Assembly (NCBI GenBank): GCA_029007825.1
Contig: JAQXIO010000014.1
Span: 1-44,822 of the forward strand
From: Bacteroidales bacterium
GTDB taxonomy: Bacteria > Bacteroidota > Bacteroidia > Bacteroidales > JAQXIO01
Direction: 5' to 3'
Length of the DNA stretch: 44,822 nt
In this document: in pieces, positions 35,800 to 44,710 of the stretch
How positions within the stretch are numbered: position 1 is the stretch's first letter
Layout: each line of letters begins with the position of its first letter
Translations under genes and position numbers: made by a program
The notes under the pieces: model-generated
Seen by the model: the letters and a program-made list of their open reading frames with translations, nothing else
Told to the model about the DNA's origin: nothing
Databases searched by the model: none

Positions 35800-35807
35800 T
35801 ACATTTG
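35800..35807 (+). promoter_or_regulatory. -7 element of the rseC-rnf operon (TACATTTG)
   Basis: An exact TAnnTTTG match 30 nt before the ATG at 35838. It overlaps the TTG at 35805, so that codon cannot be the start in a normal transcript. Confidence 0.6.
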
Positions 35808-35837
35808 CGCGAAATTGCAATCTCGACATTACAATAT

Positions 35838-36260
35838 ATGAGGAATACATCAATAGAACATGTCGGAACAGTTTATAAAACAGACGCAAATATTGTGGTA
35901 GTAAAAATAACACAACACTCTGCATGTTCCAGCTGTGAGGCTAAAAGACTCTGCTCTTCATCTGAACAAAAAGAGAAATACATAGAAATAGATAACAAAA
36001 CAAATTCCGGACGATTCCAGGTAGGAGAGCAGGTAAAGATTATAGGCTCAACCGGTATGGCATTCCGGGCAATTCTTTTCGCCTTTATAATTCCGTCCGC
36101 ATTAATCTTTACAATATTAATTGCAGCTAACGTTTATTCTACCGGCGAAGGCATATCTGCTCTATTGGCAATAGGAGTTCTTCCTGTCTATTATTGCATC
36201 CTTTATTTTTTCAGAAACTCTCTGAAAAACAATTTAAAATTCACTTTAGACAAACTATAA
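35838..36260 (+). CDS. rseC: RseC/SoxR-reducing system membrane protein
   Basis: A 140-residue inner-membrane protein, started at the ATG at 35838. The N-terminal part carries the family's cysteine cluster in ACSSCEAKRLC (Cys31, 34 and 40 roughly), and two membrane segments follow (about 73-96 and 102-122). In enterobacteria RseC belongs to the system that keeps SoxR reduced, together with Rnf-like proteins. Here it is the first gene of the rnf operon, 10 bp before rnfB, which supports a role in Rnf assembly or function. Confidence 0.85.
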   Translation: MRNTSIEHVGTVYKTDANIVVVKITQHSACSSCEAKRLCSSSEQKEKYIEIDNKTNSGRFQVGEQVKIIGSTGMAFRAILFAFIIPSALIFTILIAANVYSTGEGISALLAIGVLPVYYCILYFFRNSLKNNLKFTLDKL

Positions 36261-36270
36261 CAAAATACAT

Positions 36271-37125
36271 ATGGTATTGATATCAGTAATATTACTTGGT
36301 CTGATAGGTCTTATCGGTGCTCTCCTATTATATATAATATCAAAGAAATTTGAAACGACAGAAGATCCGAGAATAGGAAAAGTGCAAGAGGTATTACCCG
36401 GTGCAAACTGTGGAGGATGTGGATTTCCGGGATGTGGAGGATTTGCGAATGCCTGCGTTAAGGCAGACTCTTTAGACGGACTTTTCTGTCCGGTGGGAGG
36501 CGCAGAATGCATGGGCAAGGTCGCCCAGATTTTAGGCAAGGAGATCGCCGCAACGACACCAATGATCGCTGTAGTAAGATGCAACGGGAGCTGTAGCAAC
36601 CGTCCACACACCAATGTGTACGACGGTGTGAAATCCTGTGCAATCGCGTCATCGTTGTACGGCGGGGAAACAGGATGCTCTTTCGGATGCTTAGGTTATG
36701 GAGATTGCGAAGAGGCGTGCCCTTTCGATGCGATTCATATCAATCCGGAGACTATGTTGCCCGAGGTCATAGAAGAGAAATGTACCGCTTGCGGCGCTTG
36801 TGTCAAAGCATGTCCTAAAAAGATTATAGAATTACGGGCAAAAGGCCCCAAATCGCGAAGAATATATGTCAGCTGCGTAAATAAAGATAAAGGTGCCGTA
36901 GCCAAAAAGGCATGTAATGTAGCCTGCATCGGTTGTGGAAAATGCCAGAAGGCTTGTCCTTTCGAAGCTATAACAATTGAAAATAACCTGGCTTATATCG
37001 ACTATAACAAATGCAGGTTGTGCAGAAAGTGTGTAACAGAATGCCCCACGGGTGCTATTCATGAGCTTAATTTCCCACCGAGAAAAGAGGAAAAGGCCGT
37101 TGATGTTACTGTCATTGAGAAATAA
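36271..37125 (+). CDS. rnfB: Rnf complex subunit RnfB (iron-sulfur protein)
   Basis: A 284-residue ferredoxin-like subunit that hands electrons between ferredoxin and the membrane complex. An N-terminal membrane anchor (about 3-24) is followed by the 4Fe-4S module CGGCGFPGCGGFANAC (Cys47, 50, 55) with Cys73. Four more ferredoxin-type cysteine clusters lie between about 148 and 260, for example CTACGACVKACP, CIGCGKCQKACP and CRLCRKCVTECP. It overlaps nothing and is 31 bp before rnfC. Confidence 0.96.
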   Translation: MVLISVILLGLIGLIGALLLYIISKKFETTEDPRIGKVQEVLPGANCGGCGFPGCGGFANACVKADSLDGLFCPVGGAECMGKVAQILGKEIAATTPMIAVVRCNGSCSNRPHTNVYDGVKSCAIASSLYGGETGCSFGCLGYGDCEEACPFDAIHINPETMLPEVIEEKCTACGACVKACPKKIIELRAKGPKSRRIYVSCVNKDKGAVAKKACNVACIGCGKCQKACPFEAITIENNLAYIDYNKCRLCRKCVTECPTGAIHELNFPPRKEEKAVDVTVIEK

Positions 37126-37156
37126 ATTGCTTATTATCCCGTAACGGTTCATTTAT

Positions 37157-38491
37157 ATGAAATTATATACTTTTAAAAAAGGAGGTATTCATCCTCCCGA
37201 AAATAAAATCACCAATAATCAGCCGATCAAGGTGGCAGGTTTGCCGAATCAGGTCGTGCTATTATTGTCGCAACATATCGGAGCACCGGCACAGCCCATT
37301 GTAAAAAAGGGGGATATGGTAAAAGCAGGAACCCTGATTGCAACAGCAAACGGCATGATTTCCGCGCCGGTTTACTCATCGGTATCGGGAAAAGTCAACC
37401 GTATCGATATGCAAACAGATGCGTCGGGTTACAAACGTCAGGCTATCTTTATCGATGTGGAAGGAGATGAATGGGAGGAGTCCATCGATCGTACCCCGAC
37501 CCTGATAAGAGAGTGCGATTTATCTCCTGAGGAGATTCTGGGAAAAATCGAGAAAGCCGGCATCGTAGGTATGGGCGGTGCTGCATTTCCCACTCATATA
37601 AAGTTGAAACCGCCTAAAGGATTTAAGGCTGAATCTTTACTGATAAACGGCGCCGAATGCGAACCCTATCTCACCAATGACCACCGGCTTATGCTGGAAA
37701 AAGGAGAAGAACTACTATCGGGTGCCCATATACTAATGAAGGCTCTGGGGGTAAAGCAAAGCTATATTGGCATTGAAAATAACAAACGAGACGCAATCGA
37801 ATATCTTACCAAACTCACACAAAACGATTCAGGCATAAAAGTTATACCCCTGAAATGCAAATATCCCCAAGGTAGTGAAAAGCATCTCATCGAAGCTATT
37901 TTGCATAAACGTGTAAAGTCAGGAGCACTTCCTATCTCCGTAGGAGCTGTTGTTCAAAATGTCAGTACCGTGATTGCGGTATATGAGGCCGTACAAAAGA
38001 ACAAACCTCTTTTTGAACGTGTTGTTACGGTCACCGGAAAAGGATTAAAAGAACCGGCTAATTATCTGGTTCGGATCGGCACACCTTATCAATTCCTGAT
38101 AAATCTGTCGGGCGGAACATCTGAAGATACGGGTAAAATAATCTCCGGCGGTCCCATGATGGGAAAAGCTGTTGCCGATACGTCTATTCCCGTAACGAAA
38201 GGAAGTTCGGGCATCCTATTACTATCCGAAAAAGAGGCAAAACGCAACGAAGTAGTCGAATGCATCCGTTGTGCCAAATGTGTCGAAGTCTGCCCTATGG
38301 GGCTTAACCCGACCCAATTGATGACATTATCGGAGTTCAACCAATGGGATAAAGCAGAAAAAGAGATGATAACGGACTGCATCGAATGCGGTTCTTGCAG
38401 TTATACCTGTCCGGCGAGCCGTCCTCTTCTCGATTATATCCGGCTCGGTAAGGGAACCGTACTTACAAACATTCGCAATCGAAAATCTTAA
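37157..38491 (+). CDS. rnfC: Rnf complex subunit RnfC
   Basis: A 444-residue peripheral subunit that binds NADH and FMN and carries iron-sulfur clusters. The Gly-rich GIVGMGGAAFPTHIKL segment (about 138-153) and NGAECEPYLTND (about 168-179) are conserved in RnfC and in the NADH-binding subunit of complex I. The C-terminal part has two 4Fe-4S motifs, CIRCAKCVEVCP and CIECGSCSYTCP. The enzyme couples electron transfer between ferredoxin and NAD to an ion gradient. Confidence 0.97.
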   Translation: MKLYTFKKGGIHPPENKITNNQPIKVAGLPNQVVLLLSQHIGAPAQPIVKKGDMVKAGTLIATANGMISAPVYSSVSGKVNRIDMQTDASGYKRQAIFIDVEGDEWEESIDRTPTLIRECDLSPEEILGKIEKAGIVGMGGAAFPTHIKLKPPKGFKAESLLINGAECEPYLTNDHRLMLEKGEELLSGAHILMKALGVKQSYIGIENNKRDAIEYLTKLTQNDSGIKVIPLKCKYPQGSEKHLIEAILHKRVKSGALPISVGAVVQNVSTVIAVYEAVQKNKPLFERVVTVTGKGLKEPANYLVRIGTPYQFLINLSGGTSEDTGKIISGGPMMGKAVADTSIPVTKGSSGILLLSEKEAKRNEVVECIRCAKCVEVCPMGLNPTQLMTLSEFNQWDKAEKEMITDCIECGSCSYTCPASRPLLDYIRLGKGTVLTNIRNRKS

Positions 38492-38505
38492 TAAAATAAC
38501 AGACA

Positions 38506-39474
38506 ATGGCAGATCATATTCTTATCATATCTCCTTCACCCCACATTCATAGCAGGAACAGGGTAGACAAGCTAATGTATACCGTTATACTGGCACTACT
38601 CCCAGCCTTGATTACAGGTGCTTATTTCTTCGGTCCCCGGGTGTTGCTTCTTACTTTTACGGCAATAGTAGCCTGTCTGGCTTTCGAATACCTGATACAA
38701 CGTTTCATATTAAAACAGCCTACAACAATTACAGACGGCTCTGCATTGGTTACGGGACTTTTGCTTTCTCTGAACCTGCCGGCTGGCCTACCGTTGTGGA
38801 TTGTGATCATAGGTGCCTTAGTAGCCATAGGAATAGGTAAAATGTCTTTCGGAGGGTTAGGAAAAAATATTTTCAATCCGGCAATTGTCGGACGCGTTTT
38901 CCTTCTTATCTCATTTCCTGCCCAAATGACAACATGGCCTTTACCGGAACATCATATCCTGGATATCGATGCAACCGCAGGCGCAACAATTCTGACAGCA
39001 ATCAAGAATAGTCCGAACGTGTCTCTCGACATGATGCCTCTCCTGATCGGCGAAAGAGCCGGATCAATAGGTGAGACGGGTGCCATAGCCCTTTTAATCG
39101 GTGTTATTATCCTTCTTATCCGGAAGGTTATTACATGGCATATCCCTGTATCCATCGTCGTATCGGCATTTCTAACCGCAGCTCTTTTCCACTGGATGGA
39201 TCCGGCCCATTATATTCCTCCACATTTCCAAATACTTGCGGGAGGTTTATTATTAGGGGCATTTTTCATGGCAACCGATTATGTAACTTCTCCCATGACT
39301 TCGAGAGGGATGCTGATTTACGGTTGCGGAATCGGAATCTTAACCATACTTATCCGTTCTTTCGGTTCTTATCCTGAAGGTATATCTTTTGCCATATTAA
39401 TTATGAATGCATTTACACCGTTAATCAATACATACGTACAACCTAAACGTTTCGGAGGAGGAAAAAAGAAATGA
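38506..39474 (+). CDS. rnfD: Rnf complex subunit RnfD
   Basis: A 322-residue membrane subunit with about nine or ten hydrophobic segments. The covalent FMN site is in the conserved TDYVTSPMTSRG segment (about 262-273), where a Thr carries the flavin in this family. The last four bases overlap the start of rnfG (ATGA), so translation is coupled. The stop is TGA. Confidence 0.96.
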   Translation: MADHILIISPSPHIHSRNRVDKLMYTVILALLPALITGAYFFGPRVLLLTFTAIVACLAFEYLIQRFILKQPTTITDGSALVTGLLLSLNLPAGLPLWIVIIGALVAIGIGKMSFGGLGKNIFNPAIVGRVFLLISFPAQMTTWPLPEHHILDIDATAGATILTAIKNSPNVSLDMMPLLIGERAGSIGETGAIALLIGVIILLIRKVITWHIPVSIVVSAFLTAALFHWMDPAHYIPPHFQILAGGLLLGAFFMATDYVTSPMTSRGMLIYGCGIGILTILIRSFGSYPEGISFAILIMNAFTPLINTYVQPKRFGGGKKK

Positions 39475-40127
39475 AGAAGTTAACATCTACATTGCCTAAT
39501 ATGCTCCTGTCGTTAGGAATAATCTGTATCGTAGCAGGAGCTTTACTGGCCAGCGTAAACGACCTTACGGCCGGAGAAATCGCCGCATCAAAACAGAAAA
39601 AACTGGAATCTGCTCTTAAACAAGTCATCGATGGGTTCGATAACAATCCATCCGAAGAGACGGCTTATTTCCCAACCCTGGCAGGAGATTCCCTGAAAAT
39701 ATATGAAGCAAAAAGAGGAGAAGAGTTAATAGGTGTTGCCGTTGAAAGTAATTCGGCAAACGGATTCAACGGAAATATAAAAGTTTTAGTCGGTCTCGAC
39801 ACCAAGGGAAAGCTCCTCAATTATTCCGTTCTGGAACAGCAGGAAACGCCCGGATTGGGGACAAAAATGGATGAATGGTTCCGCACCGATAAAAAACAAC
39901 AATCCGTAATCAATAAGAATCTATCGGATGGAGCCTTAAAAGTGAGCAAAGACGGAGGTGATGTCGACGCAATCACTGCTGCCACCATTTCGTCGAGAGC
40001 GTTCTTGGATGCAGTGAACCGGGCTTACCAGGCTTTTGCAGCAATGAAAGGCATACAGGTAGATGAAACTTCCGGTGCAACCGAAAGCACTGACGAATGG
40101 GACGATACAACTTTAAAACAAGATTAG
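39471..40127 (+). CDS. rnfG: Rnf complex subunit RnfG (FMN-binding)
   Basis: A 218-residue protein with one N-terminal membrane segment (about 12-32) and a periplasmic FMN-binding domain. The flavinylation site is in DAITAATISSRAF (about 165-177), where the second Thr of TAAT takes the FMN phosphate. The partner that attaches FMN (ApbE) is not in this window. It overlaps rnfD by 4 bp. The acidic tail (about 195-218) is rich in Thr, Glu and Asp. Confidence 0.95.
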   Translation: MKKLTSTLPNMLLSLGIICIVAGALLASVNDLTAGEIAASKQKKLESALKQVIDGFDNNPSEETAYFPTLAGDSLKIYEAKRGEELIGVAVESNSANGFNGNIKVLVGLDTKGKLLNYSVLEQQETPGLGTKMDEWFRTDKKQQSVINKNLSDGALKVSKDGGDVDAITAATISSRAFLDAVNRAYQAFAAMKGIQVDETSGATESTDEWDDTTLKQD

Positions 40128-40129
40128 CG

Positions 40130-40723
40130 ATGAAACAGAATAGAGCATTACAAACTTTTTTTAACGGACTTATAAAAGAGAATCCGGTGTTCGTCCTAAT
40201 GCTGGGAATGTGCCCTACTTTAGGAACGACTTCTACGGCTCTGAACGGATTGGGCATGGGACTGGCGACAACCTTCGTGCTGTTTTGTTCAAATATGGCT
40301 ATTTCCGCATTAAAGCAATTTATACCGGACCAGGTGCGTATTCCGGCTTTTATCGTGATTATTGCGACATTCGTCACCGTAGTACAAATGTTTATGGAGG
40401 CTTATCTGCCTGCCTTGTACGAGAGCCTCGGGCTTTTCATTCCTCTAATCGTAGTCAATTGCATCGTTTTAGGACGTGCCGAATCTTTTGCTGCAAAAAA
40501 CAGTGTAGGTTTATCCTTCTTCGACGGAGTGGGTATCGGGCTGGGCTTTACTCTCGGACTGACATTGCTGGGAGCTATCCGGGAACTGGCCGGAACAGGA
40601 AAATTATTCTCACTTACCATATATCCCGAAGAATACGGTGCCCTTATTTTTGTTCTTGCCCCGGGCGCATTTATCGTTCTGGGATATTTGATCGCTGCAT
40701 TCAATAAAATACGTAAAGCCTAA
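40130..40723 (+). CDS. rnfE: Rnf complex subunit RnfE
   Basis: A 197-residue membrane subunit started at the ATG at 40130, two bases after the rnfG stop. A longer frame upstream overlaps rnfG and does not give the family's N-terminus. The sequence has six hydrophobic segments and the family motifs NPVFVLMLGMCPTLGTT and VVNCIVLGRAESFA. It is one of the two related core subunits (with RnfA) that hold an iron-sulfur cluster between them in the membrane. Confidence 0.96.
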   Translation: MKQNRALQTFFNGLIKENPVFVLMLGMCPTLGTTSTALNGLGMGLATTFVLFCSNMAISALKQFIPDQVRIPAFIVIIATFVTVVQMFMEAYLPALYESLGLFIPLIVVNCIVLGRAESFAAKNSVGLSFFDGVGIGLGFTLGLTLLGAIRELAGTGKLFSLTIYPEEYGALIFVLAPGAFIVLGYLIAAFNKIRKA

Positions 40724-40734
40724 AAACAAACAAT

Positions 40735-41307
40735 ATGGAATATTTTCTCTTATTCATAGCCGCCGTATTCGTCAATAACGTAGTGTTATCACAGTTTTTA
40801 GGAATATGTCCTTTCATGGGTGTATCCAAACGCCTCGATACGGCATTCGGAATGACGGCAGCTGTCGCTTTCGTCATCACAATAGCAACTATCGTTACGT
40901 TCTTAGTACAAACTTATCTTCTGGTTCCTTTTCATCTGGAATTTCTGCAAACTATCAGTTTTATCCTGATTATTGCTGCCTTAGTTCAAATGGTGGAAAT
41001 CATATTAAAGAAGGTATCTCCTCCCCTTTACCAGGCTTTAGGTGTTTTTCTCCCTCTTATTACAACGAACTGCGCTATTCTGGGTGTAGCGATTCTTGTC
41101 ATTCAGAAAGAGTTCAATTTACTGCAGTCTGTAGTATATGCATTCTCTATTGCTTTGGGATTTGGCTTAGCTTTGATTATCTTTGCAGCGATTCGGGAAC
41201 AATTGGCTCTGACCAAAATCCCGGAAGGAATGAAAGGAGCACCTATCGCCCTTATTACAGCAGGTATTTTAGCCATGGCTTTCATGGGATTTGCAGGAAT
41301 GGTATAA
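40735..41307 (+). CDS. rnfA: Rnf complex subunit RnfA
   Basis: A 190-residue membrane subunit and last of the rnfBCDGEA set. Conserved segments are NNVVLSQFLGICPFMGVSKR (near 14-33), TTNCAILGVA (about 105-114) and a later hydrophobic hairpin. The cysteines in the first two segments fit the membrane cluster shared with RnfE. It is 11 bp after rnfE and 13 bp before galE. Confidence 0.96.
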   Translation: MEYFLLFIAAVFVNNVVLSQFLGICPFMGVSKRLDTAFGMTAAVAFVITIATIVTFLVQTYLLVPFHLEFLQTISFILIIAALVQMVEIILKKVSPPLYQALGVFLPLITTNCAILGVAILVIQKEFNLLQSVVYAFSIALGFGLALIIFAAIREQLALTKIPEGMKGAPIALITAGILAMAFMGFAGMV

Positions 41308-41320
41308 AATTATAAGAATA

Positions 41321-42349
41321 ATGAAAGGCAAAATTTTAGTAACCGGAGGCACCGGATATATCGGATCACACACCGTCGTCGAATTACAACAGACAGGTTA
41401 TGAAGTTATTATTATTGACAATCTGTCTAACTCAAATGCAGACGTTATCGACGGAATCGAACGTATAACAGGCATCCGGCCTGCTTTTTTTCAATTGGAT
41501 TGTAACGATCGGGAAGGACTCAAACGTATGTTTAAAGAAAATAAAGGAATCGACGGTATTATCCATTTCGCAGCCAGCAAAGCTGTAGGCGAATCGGTAA
41601 AGAAACCGCTATTATATTACCGTAACAACATCGTTTCCCTTATCAATCTGCTGGAACTTATGCCTCAATACGGAGTGAAAGGTATCGTATTTTCCTCATC
41701 TTGTACCGTTTACGGACAACCAGATATCTTACCCGTTACCGAGAATGCACCGATAAAACCGGCCTTATCTCCTTACGGTAATACCAAACAGATCAACGAA
41801 GAAATTATACACGATACAATCTATGCCGGTGCACCTTTTAAAAGCATCATTTTACGTTATTTCAATCCTATCGGAGCCCATCCATCGGCTGAGATCGGAG
41901 AATTGCCGAATGGTGTTCCCCAGAATCTCGTTCCGTTTATTACACAAACAGCAGCCGGTATACGTAAAGAGCTTAAAGTCTTCGGCGATGACTATAACAC
42001 TCCCGACGGATCCTGTATCAGAGACTATATAAATGTAGTAGACCTTGCCAAAGCCCATGTGATTGCAGTAGAACGAATGAATACAAACAAATCTCTTTCA
42101 AACATCGAAACATTCAATCTCGGCACAGGAAAAGGCGTTTCTGTTCTGGAACTTATCAAGACCTTCGAGAAGGTTAACGGAGTTCCTTTAAACTACAAAA
42201 TAGTAGACCGTCGCGAAGGAGACATCGAAAAAGTCTGGGCAGACCCTGACTATGCAAATAGAGTATTAGGCTGGCAAGCCAAAGAGACGTTGGAAGACAC
42301 TCTGGCCTCTGCATGGAAATGGCAGCTTCGCTGCTGTAAAGGCAAATAA
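41321..42349 (+). CDS. galE: UDP-glucose 4-epimerase
   Basis: A 342-residue NAD-dependent short-chain epimerase that interconverts UDP-glucose and UDP-galactose. The start at 41321 gives MKGKILVTGGTGYIGSH with the NAD-binding Gly motif TGGTGYIG. The catalytic Ser/Tyr/Lys set is in FSSSCTVYG and SPYGNTKQ, and the C-terminus has the GWQAKETLED segment typical of GalE. It is the last gene of the rnf run, 13 bp after rnfA, so it may be cotranscribed. The product feeds surface glycan synthesis. Confidence 0.96.
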   Translation: MKGKILVTGGTGYIGSHTVVELQQTGYEVIIIDNLSNSNADVIDGIERITGIRPAFFQLDCNDREGLKRMFKENKGIDGIIHFAASKAVGESVKKPLLYYRNNIVSLINLLELMPQYGVKGIVFSSSCTVYGQPDILPVTENAPIKPALSPYGNTKQINEEIIHDTIYAGAPFKSIILRYFNPIGAHPSAEIGELPNGVPQNLVPFITQTAAGIRKELKVFGDDYNTPDGSCIRDYINVVDLAKAHVIAVERMNTNKSLSNIETFNLGTGKGVSVLELIKTFEKVNGVPLNYKIVDRREGDIEKVWADPDYANRVLGWQAKETLEDTLASAWKWQLRCCKGK

Positions 42350-42381
42350 AGAGATAAAGAAGATAATCCTCTTGATAAAAT

Positions 42382-42410
42382 CCGAATAAAGTTATTTTTT
42401 CTTTATTCGG
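42382..42410. terminator. Bidirectional terminator after galE
   Basis: A perfect 10 bp stem (42382-42391 with 42401-42410) with a T-rich 9-nt loop and T-rich flanks on both strands. It lies between the stops of galE and the minus-strand TPR-like gene. Confidence 0.82.
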
Positions 42411-42413
42411 GTT

Positions 42414-43094
42414 TTAATCTAAATTATCTAACATCCGGCCGATCTGAGCGGCTTTTTTAGGTTGGTTATTATCCTGATATGCCAGATGCAACGCCTTCAG
42501 AAGTCCCGGATACAACCAATTGTGATCCCATATTTCCAGTTGTTTATCCATTAAAGTGAGGGCTTTCTCATAATTTTCTATTGCTTCTGATTTCGAACCT
42601 CCGGCCACTTCCGGGGCATAATATTTAATGTTACCCCACATATAATGAATCAAAGGGTTTTCGGGAATGAGATTCAAAGCTTTTTCTGCATCGGAAATAC
42701 TTTTCGGACCTAGAAACGGCATTTCGATGGGGTCTATATGAGCCCTATATGCCAGCAAAGCCGACCTATAAGCCAGTAATAACCCGATTTCGCCTTCTTT
42801 ATCTATTAAATTATTACATAGCTCCTGAGCTTTTTTCTCCGCTGTTTTTGCACTTTCCAACTGTTCCAGGTCAATACATTTTCCTATATAACCATAATAG
42901 GCATTCAATAAATTTGTCTGGTTCCGGACAGACGGCGCTTGCTCGTCTTCCATATCTGTCAGAACTTGTTTCCATTTTTCCAGATCGGAGGTCAGATAAG
43001 CATTATAAATTTGCAACTGATAATCAGACTGGGCAAATACCTGTATTGCAAACAGCGGCAACAATAAAAACAGAAGGCTTCTATTCATTTTCAT
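42414..43094 (-). CDS. Exported TPR-like protein of unknown function
   Basis: A 226-residue protein with a signal peptide (about 1-22, ending in VFAQ). The rest is helical. Residues about 130-190 resemble one or two tetratricopeptide units (EKALNLIPENPLIHYMWGNIKYY and AIENYEKALTLMDKQ). It probably sits in the periplasm as a binding or assembly protein. Start codons at 43094 and 43088 are both possible. A TAnnTTTG match lies at 43165-43172. I do not recognise a named family. Confidence 0.8.
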   Translation of the reverse strand: MKMNRSLLFLLLPLFAIQVFAQSDYQLQIYNAYLTSDLEKWKQVLTDMEDEQAPSVRNQTNLLNAYYGYIGKCIDLEQLESAKTAEKKAQELCNNLIDKEGEIGLLLAYRSALLAYRAHIDPIEMPFLGPKSISDAEKALNLIPENPLIHYMWGNIKYYAPEVAGGSKSEAIENYEKALTLMDKQLEIWDHNWLYPGLLKALHLAYQDNNQPKKAAQIGRMLDNLD

Positions 43095-43214
43095 AGACCA
43101 TAATTTTGAATCGCTTTTCCGGCAATGTTTTCACAACTTTTTCACTACTTATTATCGAACAAACCAAAAATAGATTTGTTCAGGAGAACGTGACCGGGTA
43201 AAATACGATACTAA

Positions 43215-44156
43215 TCAGAGAAAAAGAATAACCCCTAAACTTATTACGGCGATAAATACCCACAGGATTATCCCCTGTGCCATAGGACGAAAGCCGACGG
43301 CACGTAAAACAGCACGTGATAATCCGCTACCTATAAGAAATAGCGTCAAAGTCAATCCCCGTTTGGCCAACCAGACCAATGCGACATTGACAGATGCAGG
43401 TATAGAGAGATACGTATTGGCAACCATAGCCAATACAAAAAAGAATATAAACCACGGAATCGATATTTTCGCCGCTTTTTCACGAAAAAACAGCATGGTT
43501 ATAAATGCCAGTGGAATGATCCATAAAGCTCTGGTCAACTTTACCAGAGTGGCTATTTCCAGAGCTTTTTCTCCATATACTGCTCCGGCACCGACTACCG
43601 AACTGGTATCGTGAATCGCAATAGCGGCCCACAAACCGAACTGTTCCTGTGTCAAATGAAGTAAATGACCAATCGGGGGAAATATAAAAAGGGCGATCGC
43701 ATTCAGTACAAATATCGTTCCCATCGAAAGGGATATTTGCTGGTCGTTGGCTTTCAGAACGGGTGCAACGGCTGCAATAGCACTTCCTCCGCAGATTGCC
43801 GTACCCGATGAGATAAGGTAAGATGTTTTAGAATCAATACGAAACCATTTTCCGATAAAATAGCCTATAACCATTACCGAAACCACTGAAACTACCGTAA
43901 AAAGCATCCCCTCCGACCCGGCTTTCAACGATTGATGCAGATTCATCCCGAATCCTAATCCGACAACGGATAACTGGAGCAGTATTTTCGATGTTTTTTT
44001 TGCAAAATAAGGAAAAGGATGTCCGACAAACAGTGCAAATGCCACTCCTAAAAACAGAGCTACTGCCGGTGACACCCCCGGCAACAAACAAACAAGAAAA
44101 AGAACTATAAATATGGTTTTATTAAAAGGAGTAAGGTAATTTTCAATCTCTTGCAT
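43215..44156 (-). CDS. YeiH-family putative sulfate exporter
   Basis: A 313-residue inner-membrane protein with about ten hydrophobic segments, matching the UPF0324/YeiH family (Cons_hypoth698). Family signatures are LQLSVVGLGFGMNLHQ (about 56-71), SGTAICGGSAIAAVAPV (about 116-132) and AIHDTSSVVGAGAVYG (about 180-195). The transport role is inferred from related proteins near sulfur genes and is not proven. It lies 90 bp after the Rrf2-type gene on the same strand, and no -7 element was found between them, so cotranscription is plausible. Confidence 0.9.
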   Translation of the reverse strand: MQEIENYLTPFNKTIFIVLFLVCLLPGVSPAVALFLGVAFALFVGHPFPYFAKKTSKILLQLSVVGLGFGMNLHQSLKAGSEGMLFTVVSVVSVMVIGYFIGKWFRIDSKTSYLISSGTAICGGSAIAAVAPVLKANDQQISLSMGTIFVLNAIALFIFPPIGHLLHLTQEQFGLWAAIAIHDTSSVVGAGAVYGEKALEIATLVKLTRALWIIPLAFITMLFFREKAAKISIPWFIFFFVLAMVANTYLSIPASVNVALVWLAKRGLTLTLFLIGSGLSRAVLRAVGFRPMAQGIILWVFIAVISLGVILFL

Positions 44157-44246
44157 AAGAATCTTCAGCTGATTTCAGAGTCTAAAAATACAAGATATAT
44201 TCATTGCAAACTCATTTTAAATCATAATTGAGATTATTTAGTTGTT

Positions 44247-44636
44247 TTACATATCTTTCAATGTAATATTCTTCAGTGCTTTTCTCACAATATAATCTAC
44301 CGCCAACAAACTACTGGCCACCTGCGTATAAGAGTCTCCTAACCTTAAGTAACTATCTCTTCCGTTCCCATCCGAATTGAGAATCTCCAGCTCTTCACCT
44401 ATTACAGTCATCACATCCATTAACGATATCTCGTTGACAGGCTTATGCAAAACATAACAACCTGAAGCATTTCCAGCTTCTATTATACCTCCGGACAATA
44501 ACTTTTCGAGTAATGTACCTATAGTTGTTTCATCCATACTCAAAGTCTTCACCAAGTTATCCGGATATACATCTTCTTTTACGGAGTTCAGATATTTAAT
44601 GATCCGAATAGCATTTAAGGTTTTTTCTGATAACAT
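44247..44636 (-). CDS. Rrf2-type transcriptional regulator
   Basis: A 129-residue DNA-binding protein. Residues about 1-60 form a winged helix (ALNAIRIIKYL-like start, then TIGTLLEKLLSGGIIEA as recognition helix and wing). The segment GCYVLHKPVNEISLMDVMTVIGE (about 59-81) is the standard Rrf2 continuation. It has no cysteine cluster, so it is unlikely to be an iron-sulfur sensor such as IscR or NsrR. A perfect 20 bp palindrome lies 43 nt upstream of the start, just downstream of its -7 element, so autoregulation is likely. The neighbouring YeiH-type transporter is a plausible target. Confidence 0.8.
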   Translation of the reverse strand: MLSEKTLNAIRIIKYLNSVKEDVYPDNLVKTLSMDETTIGTLLEKLLSGGIIEAGNASGCYVLHKPVNEISLMDVMTVIGEELEILNSDGNGRDSYLRLGDSYTQVASSLLAVDYIVRKALKNITLKDM

Positions 44637-44678
44637 AATTAATTATTTATGACTGAGTCTTCTAATATTTATCTGTTC

Positions 44679-44698
44679 GATTAAACGATCGTTTAATC
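44679..44698. promoter_or_regulatory. Perfect 20 bp operator-like palindrome
   Basis: Two 10-base arms are exact reverse complements, centred on ACGATCGT. Just outside, GTTCG on the left and CGAAC on the right continue the symmetry with a one-base offset. It lies between the -7 element (44703-44710) and the regulator's start codon, a position where a bound dimer would block transcription. Confidence 0.65.
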
Positions 44699-44702
44699 CG
44701 AA

Positions 44703-44710
44703 CAAAGATA
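44703..44710 (-). promoter_or_regulatory. -7 element of the Rrf2-type gene (TATCTTTG)
   Basis: An exact TAnnTTTG match on the minus strand, 66 nt before the start codon and 4 bp from the palindrome. No -33 TTTG was seen at the usual spacing. The remaining sequence to the window end is AT-rich with no gene visible. Confidence 0.55.

Noticed and set aside
35805..35837. TTG start for the RseC gene
   Set aside because: It overlaps the -7 element, and the ATG at 35838 gives the usual N-terminus.
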